A DNA stretch of 64,000 nucleotides from Hyaloraphidium curvatum (GCA_025558095.1 JAIVFI010000039.1:372001-436000), one strand, 5' to 3'. Shown: positions 1 through 11,385, numbered from the stretch's first letter. Notes: generated from the sequence alone by a model not told the origin. A program made the numbers and translations.

Positions 1-288
1 AACGCCGACACAATTCCAGCTTGGATTGGATGGCTCCAGTGGATCAGCATTCTCCGCTACGGCTACACGGCTCTGATGCAGAACGAGTTCTACGGTGCCG
101 TCTTTGAGTGCCCTCCCGCTGGCCCGTGCGCTTTCCCGACCGGGGAGGACGTGATCAACTTCTATGGGCTCTCAAGCCCGAGCATTTGGGCATGCTTCGC
201 CATCCTCTTTGCCATGGCCGTGTTCTTCCTCGGCACCGCTGCTGTCGTGCTCCGAATTACGACCAAGCCGAACTTCAAGCTGCTCTGA
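1..288 (+). CDS. ABCG-type ABC transporter, C-terminal end (partial)
   Basis: The frame is open from base 1 and ends at TGA 286-288, giving the last 95 residues of a longer protein whose 5' part lies outside the window. The text (IPAWIGWLQWISILRYGY, then Q-N-E-F-Y-G) is the hallmark of the end of the ABC2 membrane domain of ABCG/White half-transporters. The motif is followed by an extracellular loop with cysteines (FECPPAGPC) and a last TM helix around residues 61-82 (CFAILFAMAVFFLGTAAVVL). The short basic tail is typical of the family. The protein would sit in a membrane and export lipids or small hydrophobic compounds, using an ATPase domain encoded upstream. Substrate cannot be inferred from this piece. 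Confidence 0.88.
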   Translation, partial: NADTIPAWIGWLQWISILRYGYTALMQNEFYGAVFECPPAGPCAFPTGEDVINFYGLSSPSIWACFAILFAMAVFFLGTAAVVLRITTKPNFKLL

Positions 289-591
289 TAGATCGATTCT
301 GATTTGTGATTTCATCATCGTTCAAAAGACTATCCACTTTGCATTCCGCCCATCGCACTTCAAAGCACAACATTCCATCACCTCGAGTAAGCCTGTCGTG
401 AGCGCTCAGCACGGTGCCAGTCGGGAGGTGACGATAATAATCGGCGGGGTCGGAGTGGTCTCTCGATCCCTTCACCTCATCGCATTGCGTGCTCACCAAC
501 GCAACACGCTTTGCGCGCTTGAAGCTCACTGTTGTCCTCTGGAAGCTCACGGCTGTGCTTTCGGAAGCGCACGGCCGTGCCTCGGAACGCG
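289..591. other. intergenic, ABC transporter 3' flank and promoter of the next gene
   Basis: I see no gene here. It contains the 3' flank of the ABCG gene and the presumed promoter and leader of the oxidoreductase starting at 592. No TATA box or repeat stands out. Confidence 0.5.
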
Positions 592-1984
592 ATGGCCCGG
601 CCGTACGACGTCGTCGTCCTCGGGGCAACCGGCTTTACCGGCTGCTACGTTGCCGAGTACCTCGCCGAACGTTACGCGCCCGAGATTGCTTCCGGGACTC
701 TGAAGGTCGGGCTTGCCGGCCGTTCCGAGGAGAAGCTGCGCGCCGTGGTCAAGGACTGCCTCGCCGTGGCCAACGGGAAGCTCAACGAGTCCCATTTCGG
801 GATCATCAAGTACGACGCCGGGGATCAGACGTCCGTCGACGGCGTCGTAGGCAGCACGAGGGTCGCCATCGCTTGCGCCGGCCCGTATGCTCGGGTAGGA
901 GGAGTGGCAGCCGCTTTTCGAGCCGAGCTCATGGCCCGCTAGCTGGGCACCGCGGTCGTCAAAGCTTGCGTCGAAAAAAGAACCCACTACTGCGATATAA
1001 CGGGAGAAGCGCACTGGGTCAAGTCCATGATGGACCAGTTCGGCGAAAAGGCGGCCGCGGACGGCACCTTCATCATCTCGTTCTGCGGATTCGACTCCAT
1101 TCCCTCCGACACGATGGCCTTTGTGCTCGCCGACTTTGTCAAGAAGCAGTATGGGGAAGAGACCAAGTCCATCAAGGTGACCATCTCAAAGAGTGAGTCG
1201 CCGGCAAGGTCGATCTTGTGGAACGAGATTGAAATTATCCGCAGACAAGGGCGGCGTGAGCGGCGGAACCCTGGCCTCCGTGCGCGAGATGCTGGACGGT
1301 GGATCCGGGAAAGCTCTCGATTCGAGGAACCTTTACGCCCTGAACCCGCCCAACCTCCAATCCGGACCGGATAAGCCGCGCTTTCCGTTCTACTACGACA
1401 AGGACTTCCGATCGTTCCAGGGCTTCTGGATCATGGAGGGCGTCAACGGTCTCGTTGTCCGGCGGACGCAAGCCCTCCTTCGCTATCCGTTTGGGAACTT
1501 CTCGTACTCGGAGACCCTCTCCTACAAGTCTCGGTTGTCCCTCATCGCCAGCACGGCGGCACTTGTGACCTTCGGCATCTTCCTCTTCCTTCGGCCCACT
1601 CGCTGGTTTCTTTATCGGTTCATCCTGCCGGCGCCCGGGCAGGGAACGGTCAGCAAGGAAGAGCGGCGAACGAACTTCATCGAGCTCAAGGGGATCGCCG
1701 AATCCGTGTCGGGGAAGCACGCGTTCGCCCGATTCTATGGGCCTGGGGACCCTGGCTATGCAGAGACTGCGAAGTGGGTGCTTTCGATCTAATGCTCGCG
1801 AGTCAACCAACCGGATTGGCATTGCAGGTACGTCGCCGAAGCTGGACTTTGCCTCGCTTTGCAAAAGGACCAACTGCCGGGCAAGGGCGGTGTCATCACG
1901 CCCATCGCCGCGTTCGGACAGGTCCTTGTCGATCGGCTGCGTAAGGCGGGGACCATCATCGAGGTCGGCGACAAGGAGATCTAG
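592..1984 (+). CDS. saccharopine dehydrogenase-like oxidoreductase
   Basis: Four exons, with introns at 895-942, 1193-1244 and 1774-1827. The spliced frame is 412 aa, the usual length of SCCPDH/trans-acting enoyl reductase-like proteins. The N-terminus has the Rossmann signature YDVVVLGATGFTG, followed by LAGRSEEKL. The first splice joins AGPYAR to LGTAVVKAC and the following T-H-Y-C-D-I-T-G-E, a diagnostic block of this family. Unspliced, the first intron would put a stop in frame, so it must be removed. A hydrophobic segment lies near residues 285-305 (LIASTAALVTFGIFLFL), as in membrane- or lipid-droplet-associated relatives. The C-terminus has the usual G-K-G-G-V-I-T-P-I-A-A-F-G block. The reaction is NAD(P)-dependent but the substrate is unknown. 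True lysine metabolism is unlikely, since this family is distinct from saccharopine dehydrogenase proper. Confidence 0.9.
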
Positions 1985-2060
1985 AATGTGTTCGGAGGCG
2001 CACGACTGCGCGACGCGGGAATCACAGCTCGAAGTTAGCGACAAGGCGATCTAAAAGTGT
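1961..2060 (+). repeat. imperfect 70-bp-period echo of the oxidoreductase 3' end
   Basis: Bases 1961-1990 span the last codons and stop of the oxidoreductase. They resemble 2031-2060: 20 of the first 24 positions match, including a second in-register stop-like CTAA. It looks like a decayed local duplication of the gene's last codons. Confidence 0.45.
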
Positions 2061-2234
2061 AGTGAAACGGAGTTTGAAATGATTCATTTGCCCTTTGAGT
2101 CATTCGGCCGGATAGGCTTTGCGAGTGGGAGTGGTGGCTCGGGCATCAGGGGCAAGGCATCCAGTCGGCGTCTCCCACGCCCAAAGCCCCCTTGGACGGC
2201 CGTGCGCGCCCGCTGTTACCCGCGCGACGCGACA

Positions 2235-4839
2235 ATGTCGCTCTTCGCCGCGTCCGAGGGCACCAAGCTGCAGGTGGCGGTCAAGATACGGCCGCCGCCG
2301 ACGCTCCGGCCCGAGATAGAGGTCCACGCCAAGACCGCGCCCATTACGCGCAAGGGCTCGTCGACCGAGGGCCTCCGCTACGTTACTCCGGAGACGCACC
2401 CCGCCGACCCCTTCACCACGCCGGAGGATGACCACAAGAAGGACATGGAGACGTTCCACCTGTCGCCCCCGCCGCAGTACCCCGCCGGCGTGGAGCCCCG
2501 CAAGCTGGACGTCATCTTCATCGGCGCCGGGCTCAGCGGGATGCTCTTTGGCGTTGGTGGAGGCCGAAGGCAAACGGGGGAAAGATGTTCACCACCCCGC
2601 GCCCACGACCTCAGATGCAGAGCATGTGGAGGCTCAAGAACGTCAACCTCCGGATCTTCGGTGCGTGCTTTCGTGTCTTTTAATCGTTCTTTACTCACGT
2701 CCGCGTTCGGCAACCCAGAGATGAACGCCATGCCCGCGGGGACGTGGGCGAACAACCGTTATCCCGTGAGCACAGCGCAGCAGCCTTCGGGGCAAACGGC
2801 TCACCCTCGTTCCGACAGGGTTGCCGTTGCGACGTCCAGTCTTTCATTTACTCTCTTCGGCACGAGCCTTGGGACTGGACGGAGGGTGGGTCCTGCAGGA
2901 AGTCACTCTCTCACCGCGTGCCTGACCAACCTCTCCTCGCCAAGGTTACGGGCAGTGGGACGAGATCTACGCCTGTAGGGCGAGTTCCCGCGTTAAAGAG
3001 CCACCGCATCTCACCGTTTGCGCCGTTCCAGACATGACCTACCTGTTCGATAAGTACCAGCTCGGCCGGTTCACGACGCTCGAGACTGCGGTTGTGGGTT
3101 GCAAGTGGAACGAGGCGACCGGCAAGTGGGCAGTGACGACCGAGCACGTGCGGACGAAGGAAAGGGCGGAGCACACATGCGACGTGCTTATCAACGGCCA
3201 GGGCACGCTCAAGTGAGTACACCGGAACTCAGCCCTGTCATTTGCTGATCCCGTCCATCGCAGCCGCGCCAAGATGCCCGACATCCCCGGTCTCAACAAC
3301 TTCAAAGGATCCGTCGTCCACACCTCCAACTGGGATCCCCCGAAGGACGATCCCCGTCCGGACTACAGAGTTGCGGTAATCGGTAACGGGTCTACTGGCT
3401 TGCAAGTCTTCGGTGCCCTCGCGCCCAAGGTCAAGGAAATCTACCACTTTGCGCGGACTCCGACCTTCATCCGCCCGTTCCTCGACGAGCTGGATCTGCC
3501 GCCGGAGAGGCGGGACCACTGGCGCCGCGTCGGGTCCGAGAACGCGGGTCGGGCATGGCGCGAGCACGCTCGGAGCGTCTGGCGCGACCGCGAAAAGTTC
3601 TGGGGCATGGTAAGGTCATATCGTAGCCCGACGTGCTTGAGTTCTCAATCTCTTGTCAAGTTCACGTCTCGCACGCACAAGCTCAACAAGCTCGTGGTGT
3701 CCCGCGCCTTGGAGTACATGGAGACCCAGGTTAGTCATGGCGTAGGCAAGCCGTGTCGCAATCTGAGCCTCTGCAGATCAAGGATCCCGAGCTGAGGCGG
3801 AAGCTGACCCCGACTTTCAGCTACGGCTGCCGACGCCCCATCTTCAGCATGGACTGTTCGTGTTTCCCAGGTTCCCTCCAATATTCGATGCTGACGCCTT
3901 CTGCCGTTGCACAGACTACTCGGTCATCACGCTTCCTCACGCGCACCTCGTCGATGATGCCATTGTCCGTGCTACGGCGGACTCGCTGGTCACGGTGGAT
4001 GCCAATGGAAAGGAGACCGCACACGGCCCCCTGGACCAGATCATCTGCGCCACTGGCTTCTCCGTCAACTGGGTCAACAAGTACTGCCCGATTGTTGGGC
4101 GCGGTGGACGGACCCTGGCCGAGGTCTGGGCGGACAAGCCGGAAGGCTACCGCTCGGTCATGGTGCACGGGTTCCCGAACGTGAGTCGGTTGCCCAAGGT
4201 CATCGTCCCAAGCTGACATACGCGCCGCAGTACATGATGGTCGGCGGACCGAACATGCCTCTGACCCACAACAGCCTGTACATCGTCATCGAGCAGGTCG
4301 TCAACTGGATCAACCAGTTCATCGTCACGCTGCAGACGAACCCCTCCATCAGGAGCATCGACGTCAAGAAGTCGGCCCAGGACGCCTTCAACGCGGACTC
4401 GCAGGACTGGCTCATCCACAACTCGATCTGGAACGAGGTATGCCTATTGCTGCGTTCTCGTAAGCGGCAATTGACGCGTTGTTGCCTTGCAGGACTGTGG
4501 TGGATGGTACAAGTTGCGGAACGGCTATATTGCCCAATGGTGAGGCCCAAAGCGTGGCTCAAGTCCGTACCTTCGATCTCATCCTGGATTTCAGGGCCGG
4601 ACCTGGGCTTCACTTCATGGATTCCCTGTACGCCCCGAACTGGGATCACTTCGACATCGACATGCGCCCTATTGCAGGCAGCTTGGCCGTGAGTTCGTTT
4701 GACATTGTGCAGTTGATTGTTTGTCTCAACTCTTGCGCAGCTCGACACCAACTGGTCGTACCCGCCATTGGACAGCCGGCCTGGGAAGAAGACCGCGCGC
4801 AAGCTGGAAGGTTCGCAGCTGCCTGCCACCAAGTTGTGA
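2235..4839 (+). CDS. flavin-dependent (Baeyer-Villiger-type) monooxygenase 1
   Basis: Fourteen exons; the introns (2553-2620, 2661-2718, 2766-2818, 2886-2944, 2975-3031, 3213-3263, 3610-3660, 3730-3776, 3856-3914, 4181-4230, 4438-4492, 4540-4594, 4689-4740) leave exactly 630 codons (629 aa). The FAD-binding motif VIFIGAGLSG follows a 95-residue N-terminal extension. Splicing restores G-T-W-A-N-N-R-Y-P-G, equivalent to the conserved GTW..NRYPG of cyclohexanone-monooxygenase-like enzymes. A second Rossmann motif VAVIGNGSTGLQV binds NADPH, and the ICATGF block lies near the C-terminal third. Family members insert oxygen next to ketones or oxidise heteroatoms, using FAD and NADPH. Two introns (2886-2944 and 3610-3660) end in AAG. 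The second is a multiple of three and open, so its removal is inferred. The substrate is unknown. A second, distant member lies at 30358-32876. Confidence 0.88.
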
Positions 4840-4886
4840 GGTCGTGCTTCCTTCAAAAAGTGTAAGATTGGTTTTGGAACAAAGTG

Positions 4887-5836
4887 TTACATTCGGTGCC
4901 GTGGACCCTCCTCCCAAAGCTCGAAGCAGTCGCCTGTCGTCCCCTGGACAAGCACATCGCAGTCCTGGACCAGACATGTGGAGCCCTTGCGCAGCTCGAC
5001 CGTATCAGCGCCAACGCGCAGCGTCGAGCTGCCGCTGAGCTGCAGGAAGAGCCGCAAAGGCGAAGGCAGGCGGCGCGCCGAGCCCGTCTTCCCTCCCGCA
5101 GATCGAAAGACGTGTGCCGAGCAGCGACCGTTCGTCGCTCTCGCGATGCCCAGGTCACGGTCTGACGACAGAGTGAGAAACGACCTTCGCAATCTCGAAG
5201 AAGACCTACAGAGCAGATCGCCGCCGTCGCTCCGTCGCACAAAGTCGGATCCGTCCTGGGCCGGATGAGAGATGTTGAAGCGGTCTTTGCTCTTCGGAGT
5301 CACGGGTCCGCCGTCAGCGGTCGCGGTTGCGAGCATGGAGGATGAAGAGAGGTCGCTTGTCCCGAACGTGCCCTACAGAAGTGGTAAGGACAGTGGCTCT
5401 GACCGAGTCCAACGGGAACCATGCTAACCGGACTGACGACCTCGAGCAGCACCATCGAATCCCCGCAGCCCTGCTCCTCGTGCCAAACCCCAGGATTCTG
5501 ATATCCGGCTGACCCCGCGCGGTAGTGAACGACCTCGGGCACGCCCTTGTAGGCGAACGAGATTGTGTCGCGGAGGCCAAGGACGAGCTGGAAATCGAGA
5601 CCACTGTGGAAGTGGGGCCCGGTCGTTCCGTGCGCGTCCGGGATCTTGCGGATCAGGTGCGCGCCCCATCGCCCCGCGGTGGCTTCGGCGACCCCGATGT
5701 CCCGGTATTCAAAGAACGCGCGGAGGCCGCGGGGGCGGAAGTCCAGCGAGGAGCCCCATTCTTCGTCCGCGTCGCCGTTGGGCCGCACGTGCGAGACGAC
5801 GTAGCGGGGACGCGAAGGCGCGGCTTCCGTCGCCAT
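4887..5836 (-). CDS. bicupin-domain protein
   Basis: Two exons, intron 5373-5428, 297 aa. The first cupin barrel contains FFEYRDIGVAEATAGRWGAH, then GPHFHSGLDFQLVLGL and the second-motif NPGVWHEEQG, with His residues placed to hold a metal. After the splice a second copy of the same fold begins (RDLGIARATNGRCSAHVF). There the metal-motif histidines are replaced (A-R-R-L-P-S-P in place of a H-x-H type motif), so domain two is probably structural. Downstream residues GSSTLRVGADTVELRKGS retain the beta-strand pattern. The protein is a small cytosolic cupin, possibly a dioxygenase or isomerase, with no predictable substrate. It is convergent with the monooxygenase, with only 47 bp between the two stop codons. 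Confidence 0.75.
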
Positions 5837-5979
5837 GCGATTCGGGGTGGGACGTGGGAGACACGGAGGGAGGAGGTGGCGCCGCAGTGGGGCGGCGTGA
5901 ACCATCAACTCGCCGCATCGTCAAATGTCGACGCATTCCTGGCAATTAATCGATTCTAGCGAGACCATACAAATAGAAT

Positions 5980-7386
5980 CTACTCGACGTTGGCGAGCTT
6001 GAGCTTGAACAGGTCCTTCTCCACGACGTCCTTGGCGTGGTGAAGCAGCCAGTCCACGGGGTCGTTGGCGCTGAGGTAGCGTCCCCTGCGGAAGGAATCA
6101 GCTTCCCGAAACGGATCGCAGGCCCGGGAGCGGCCCACTTGAACGGCTCGGCGGCGGGCGTCGAGCACCACAGCGCAAAGGCCCCCGCGAGCTCCTGCTT
6201 GTCGGTGAGGAAGGGCTTGAGGATCTGCCAGCCTGCGGGCAACGGCGGGTTGAGGATCGTCGGCATTGCTGCTCCGCGGGAGCGTACCCTTCTGCCCGCG
6301 AACGTTGTCCTCGGAGCGGAAGGGGTCCTGCATCGGGGTCCTGGCGGGCGGGAGGGTGAGAAAGGCGACAACGCGACCGACGGGGCCGCGATGGCTCACT
6401 CTGCGGCGCAGGGGTGGATGGCAATGCAGACGATTCCCTGGGGTCCGATCTCGGCCTGTTCGACGATCGGAGATTGGTCAACGAGATCCTGCGCCGCCTC
6501 TCGCCCCAGCCCACGTCGATGAACTCGGTCAGCCGGATCATGGCCGTCTTGGACACGCCGTACGACGACGCGGTCGGTACGACGGCTACTCCCGCGAGGG
6601 AGGCGATGTTGACGATCGTCCCCCTCGTCCCCGTCGGCGAGGGCTCGTTCTTGAGCATGTGCGGGATGGCCAGCCGGCACATGAAGAAGGTGCCCTTCTG
6701 GTTGACCTCGTGCGTGGCCCACCACTCCTCGGGGTCGCTCTCGAGGAGGTCGACCCAGAGCTCGGAGATGCCGGCGTTCTGGAGGGATCGGACCCGTCAG
6801 GGCCGGGCGGGCCGCGGGAAGCTTCCTTTCGGGGGCAACCAACGTTGACGAGGACGTCGATCCTGCCGGCCTCGGCCACAACCTGCTCGATGGCCTTCTT
6901 GCAGCTGTCGAGGCTGGACACGTCAAGGGCGAGCTGGTGATCGTTGAAGGTGGACGGGCCAACGGTCAGCCAATTCCCGGCGGCCCGCACGCCCAACCAT
7001 GCCGCCGATCACCAACCGTGATGACCTTGGTGTTGGGGTTCGCGGCGGCCACCTTTGCCGCGGTCTCCTTGAGCCCAGAGACGGTCCTGGCCCCCATCGC
7101 GACCACCTCGGCGCCCGCGGCCGCGAATGCCTGCGGATCCGGGATCCCGTCGGCATCTTCCGGCGGTACGTGGCGCAAAGGCGATCCCCACGACACACAT
7201 GTGCGGCCCGAGGCCCCGAGACGCTCCCGTGATCAGCACCACCCTGCCCTTGGCGGCGTCCTTGAGCCCCTTGGTGGGGTCGATTCTAGTCGTGAAGCGC
7301 GTGAGCAGTCCTCCCGCTGGAGCTCCGGCCGGAGGCGACGTACGCGTCGTAGCTGGGGGTGGTTCAGAGGGATCAGTGGGAGGCAT
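5980..7386 (-). CDS. short-chain dehydrogenase/reductase
   Basis: Eight introns (7194-7131, 7016-6934, 6843-6779, 6514-6456, 6399-6341, 6287-6233, 6138-6086 plus the frames they join) give nine segments summing to 323 codons (322 aa). The cofactor motif GRVVLITGASRGLG sits near residue 50. It is followed by ALDVSS, then D-V-L-V-N-N-A-G across a splice junction, NIASL, and the catalytic Y-x-x-x-K in SSYGVSKTAM. The end (LAGAFALWCSTPAAEPFKG, then RYLSAND) matches fungal SDRs related to oxidoreductases with a C-terminal cap. The first splice (after PHMC) is the least certain because the donor is GTCGTG. The start at 7386 gives a 45-residue Pro/Thr-rich lead-in. It is an NAD(P)-dependent alcohol/ketone oxidoreductase of unknown substrate. 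I count seven listed introns with certainty. Confidence 0.85.
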
Positions 7387-7942
7387 CGGAGAACAAGGCG
7401 TGGGACCAACACATCGCCCTGGTACACGCGCTCCGGTGCCGCGGGCATCTCGTACGGTTTCGGCGGTTGTTTGGCGGGGGGAGGGAGGACCGCGGCGGCT
7501 CGTCGGGGCGGGGAGGTTTTGTTGGACGGCGGGCCGACTCGCGACGCGGCGGGGCGGCCGACCGCCTTTGGCGCCGGCGCGGAATCCGTCGCCAGTTGCC
7601 ACACCCGTGCGCGGCCCCTGGGCGCGCCGAATTTGTAGCGCCGGACATCGAGACGCGTCTCGGACGCGCGATGCGGCCGGCGCGTAGCGATTCGCTCGAG
7701 TCGAACCCCTGCGATCCCCGGACGGGAGACACGGCACTTCCTGCACCTTCTGCCGTTCTCCGTCTCTTCTTCTTCGTTTCCTCTTCTTTATATTCTCCCC
7801 CTGTAATTCTGACATGAATGAATCTTCTGGCAGGATCGATTTCCACTTCCTGCGCTCCCAGGCACGAAACACAACTCCAATCTGCCTTGCTTCCAAAGCC
7901 ACGAAGCAATCCAACTCGGCAACGGCCACCGGCACAGGCGTC
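7387..7942. other. intergenic between two minus-strand genes
   Basis: Presumed promoter and leader of the SDR gene, plus the 3' flank of the secreted-protein gene. An AGG-rich stretch on the minus strand (7745-7810) reads as a pyrimidine tract on the plus strand. No gene was recognised. Confidence 0.4.
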
Positions 7943-8805
7943 CTAGCAGCCCCTCGCGTTCAAGTAGTACAGGATGGGCGCGTCCGTTTGCTGCGTCCAG
8001 AAGGGGTTGGACCCCGAGGCGACGTACATGAGGGTTGAAGCGAACACGGCCCCGTAGCCGAACGACGCCGTACCCGTCTTCCTGCTCGATGCCATCAGCT
8101 GGAACCCCGCGGGTGTGGTCCCCTCCACGACGAGCCAGTACGCGGTCGAAGGGTCGAGCGCGGCGTTGCCGGGCGGGAGCTCGCGCTCGTCCCAGTCGCC
8201 CTGGCCGTCGGGCACCGCGGCTCCCGCCGAGGCGTAGATCTGCGCTCCGGGGGCGTCGGCGCCGGCGTCGTGCGCGTGGATCCGCGCGCGGACCGCGGAG
8301 TCGCCCGCGCCGGTGGAGGTGACCCTGACGTAGATCGCGACCGAGGCTAGGGCAAGCCGGCCCGAGGCGGGGGTGGAGAAGCGCACGGCGCGGAGGTTGG
8401 AGTTGGTGGTGATGTCCAAGGGGAATTCGTAGGTGCCGCCGAAGGGGCTGCCGCTGACCGCGATCACGAGCTCCTGGTTCAGGCCGGGGGTGCAGGGGCC
8501 GGCGGGGCCGTACCTTTGGGGGGATTGGAATCTGTGTTAGAGTGTGCGGGGAAGGAAGGGGATCGGGCGGTGGTCACCCACTGCCTGTACAGGAGGCGGT
8601 GCCCCTTGTCGGCGCCGTAATCGACGCACGCGACCGAGCCGGTCGGAGCGCCCTCGTGGCCGAACTCGCAGTAGGAATCCGCGGGACAGCCGCCGCACGA
8701 ATCCGCGAAGGAGACGGACGGGGCCGTGCGCGCCTGGAGGGGCGCGCCGAGCACGGGGCTGGAGCAAAGGAGGGCGGCGAGGAGCCAGACGATGGCGCGG
8801 GGCAT
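7943..8805 (-). CDS. small secreted protein, unknown function
   Basis: Two exons, intron 8581-8514 (read on the minus strand, AAG acceptor), 264 aa. The start at 8805 gives a clean signal peptide (MPRAIVWLLAALLCSSPVLG). The mature N-terminus has a Cys-rich stretch (DSCGGCPADSYCEFGH). The rest is predicted beta-sandwich, with A-L-D-P-S-T-A-Y-W-L-V-V-E-G. That pattern resembles the 'TYWIVV' strand of bacterial choice-of-anchor-type extracellular domains; this is pattern similarity only. The protein ends in a Cys three residues after ARG. It is likely exported to the medium or cell wall. No catalytic motif is visible. Confidence 0.7.
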
Positions 8806-9635
8806 CGCGGTCGCGTTGGCGGCGGCGTGGACGGGCAGAGGTGCGCAGCTGGAAGCGGACAATCTGCGGTGTGTCCTTGGCAGATCCCGCTCCGGCGGCC
8901 TTTGAAGCGCGGACACGGGCTGGTACGCTTCGGTCCGAAAGTTGAGGGATGCACCACCCCGCGTCGCATTTCCGAAGCCTGCAATGTGCAGAGGCACAGC
9001 TCCTCCGGTTGGCAAACAGCGACGAGGCACTGGAACATGTTCTAACCCCGAGCTATTCGCGTCTGCAGCCGGCGCCGTCGCGGGTAACGTTGGGCTGGGC
9101 GGGCTGGTATCGGACGCGGCCATTGCGTTTCGAGGGCCACTTTCCTCCTGGAACGGAGGATGTGAGCCGCGAGCTTCTCCCGCATCGCGTCCGGACGGCG
9201 GGGGATCGCGGAAAGGGCGCGCGAGGCAATGCTATCGGGGTGACGGTCGGTGATCAGAGCCCACGTCAAAAGCGGCGGCGCTCCTTCCGTTGCTGGCTTC
9301 GCCTGCTCTATTCGACGGATGTCAATATCGTTTTAGTTTGCTCTGTTCGATCACAGGCCGTTGCGCGATGGCACGTCCTGCGCTCAGCGGCGCCCCGCGC
9401 ACTCCATCCTATTGCTTCGCGCAACGCCCCCGGCACGCATCCCGCGGAATTTGCCCCTGGAAACCCTCAGATACGATCGGAACTTGATTTTCTCCGCCGT
9501 TAAGCGCCGTCAAGGCCCTCCAGAGAGGTTACTGTAGGCGAACGCAGTGGAGTTTCGACGGGTCCAAACACTTCAACGTCCCCCACACTACGCCGCATCC
9601 CGTCCGGCCCCTTCGCTGCAAGGCCGCCCGCCGCG
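8806..9635. promoter_or_regulatory. 830-bp divergent intergenic region
   Basis: It lies between the divergent starts at 8805 (minus) and 9636 (plus), so it should hold both promoters. The region is less GC-biased around 9300-9350. I see no gene or clear motif. Confidence 0.35.
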
Positions 9636-11385
9636 ATGGCGCCCCTCCTCCGCGCCGCGCAGCTCGCCGCGCACATCGCGCCCTCCCCGCCATCGAGCGC
9701 CGCCGACGGGGGCCCCGCGCCGGGGCCGCTCGACGGCCGCGTGGCGGTCGTCGCCGGCGACCCGCTGCCGCCCTTCTCCGCGCGCGCGATCTGCGCCGCC
9801 CTGGCGGGCAAGGGATGCGCCGCCGTCTATTTGCTCGGCGCCCCGCTGCCCGACTCCGCGGACCCCGGCTGCCCCGTCGTCCCCGTCAAAGGCGACCCCG
9901 CGAACCCTGCGGACGTCCGCGCCGCCTGCGACGCCGCGCTCCGCGACCGCGGCCGGCTCGACGCGTACTTCTCCCTCCCCTCCGCCGCCTCCCCGCTCTC
10001 AGGCCCCGAGAACGTGGCGGACCTCGTCCGCGCGGGGCTGGCGCCGCACGTCCTGGCGCTCGCGCACGCGCCGGCGGCGATGCGGGCCACGTCGCCCGGC
10101 AAGCCGCGCGCGGGGGGCGCGGTGGTGTTGCTGGCCGCGCACGGGCACGCGCCGGGATCAGGTGGGCGTTCCGTTGCTCGACCGCTGGGGAGGGCTGATT
10201 CCGATGCCGGCGGGCGAAGCCGCGGCGCACGCGTACGAGGCCGGGATCGCGGTGCTCTGCCGCGCCGCTGCGTGGGGTGTGGGCGGGGCGGGTGTCGGCG
10301 TCGTTTGCGGGGTGCCGACGTATTCCTCGGCCGGCGGAGGTGGGCGGGTCGTGCGGCGGTCGGGCGGGGCTGCGCCTGACGGATCCATCGCTCGCCCAGG
10401 GTCGGATGGGAAGCCGGAGGACGCGGTGCAGGCGCTGGTATCCCTCGCCTGCGATTCCTCGGCGCACCTGGCCGGGCACTCGGTGCCCCTGCCCCCGTCC
10501 TCCCATCCATCCGCCGCTGCGCAGGACGCCTCCGCCTCCCACGACCCCGGCTCCACCTCGCAATCCCCATCCCCCGATCCCGATCAAGCCCCCCCCGACG
10601 CGGCCGGGAACAGTTCCGCGGCCGCCCAAAAGGGCGCCGGCGGCGGCGGAGGCGGCAACTCCCCGCCCTCCTTCCCCGGCGCGTGGGGCTTCGGCTTCGG
10701 CGGCGGCATCCGCGTGCGCTACAACGGGCTGGACGTGGTGCTGGGCGGCGGAGGGGGCGGCGGGGCGAACGGGGGGGGCGGCGGCGGAGGAGGGGGGGAC
10801 GGGGCGGACAAGAGGGAGGGGGAGGGCGAGGGGGGGAGGTACAGCCAGGGCGGGCACGGGATCGACGGGCAGGGCGGGAAGTACGCGGGCGGGCATGGGC
10901 AGCACGGCGGCGGGCATCAGGGGCAGGATGGGGGTGGGAACGAGGATGGAGGAGCTGCGGATGCGGGCGGGGCCAAGGCGGGCAGTGATGGCGAAGAGGG
11001 GAAGGAGGTGGCGATCCGGAAGGACGGCGGGCAGGGGCAGGACGGGGATTGGAAGAAGTACGCCAGCGGAGGGGGCCAGCAAGGCGGACAAGGCGGGCAG
11101 AACGATGATTGGAAGAAGTACGCCAGCGGAGGGGGCCAGCAAGGCGGACAAGGCGGGCAGAACGATGATTGGAAGAAGTACGCCGGCGGAGGGGACCAGC
11201 AAGGCGGACAAGGCGGGCAGAACGATGATTGGAAGAAGTACGCCAACGGTGGCCAAAGTGGAGGCGTGCAGGGCGGACAGAACGAGGACTGGAAGAAGTA
11301 CGCGGGCGGCCGGGGACAGGCGGGGGACAAGCCCTCGGACGGGCAGACCCCTGCCGGCGGCGGTTCCAAACCCGCTGCCGAATGA
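9636..11385 (+). CDS. degenerate SDR-like domain fused to Gly-rich tandem-repeat tail
   Basis: The first 170 residues look like a Rossmann short-chain dehydrogenase: GRVAVVAGDPLPPFSARAIC, then GRLDAYFSLP, then GGAVVLLAAHG. The glycine-rich loop and the Tyr-Lys catalytic pair are altered, so catalysis is doubtful. Near 10165-10200 the coding frame changes by one. Downstream PMPAGEAAAHAYEAGIAVL continues the SDR fold. No intron of the size used elsewhere (44 nt or more) resolves the change cleanly, so there is either a 31-41 nt intron or a one-base frameshift. The second half is Ser/Pro then Gly-rich, and ends in five 20-residue units typified by DWKKYASGGGQQGGQGGQND. The stop is at 11383-11385. 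The tail may be a disordered scaffold or cell-wall/adhesive segment; there is no signal peptide. Confidence 0.6.
11041..11340 (+). repeat. 60-bp in-frame tandem repeat, 5 units
   Basis: Five consecutive 60-bp units start at 11041, 11101, 11161, 11221 and 11281. The first three are almost identical. The fourth and fifth diverge but keep GATTGGAAGAAGTACGC or close variants. Each encodes 20 residues anchored by D-W-K-K-Y-A. Confidence 0.95.
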
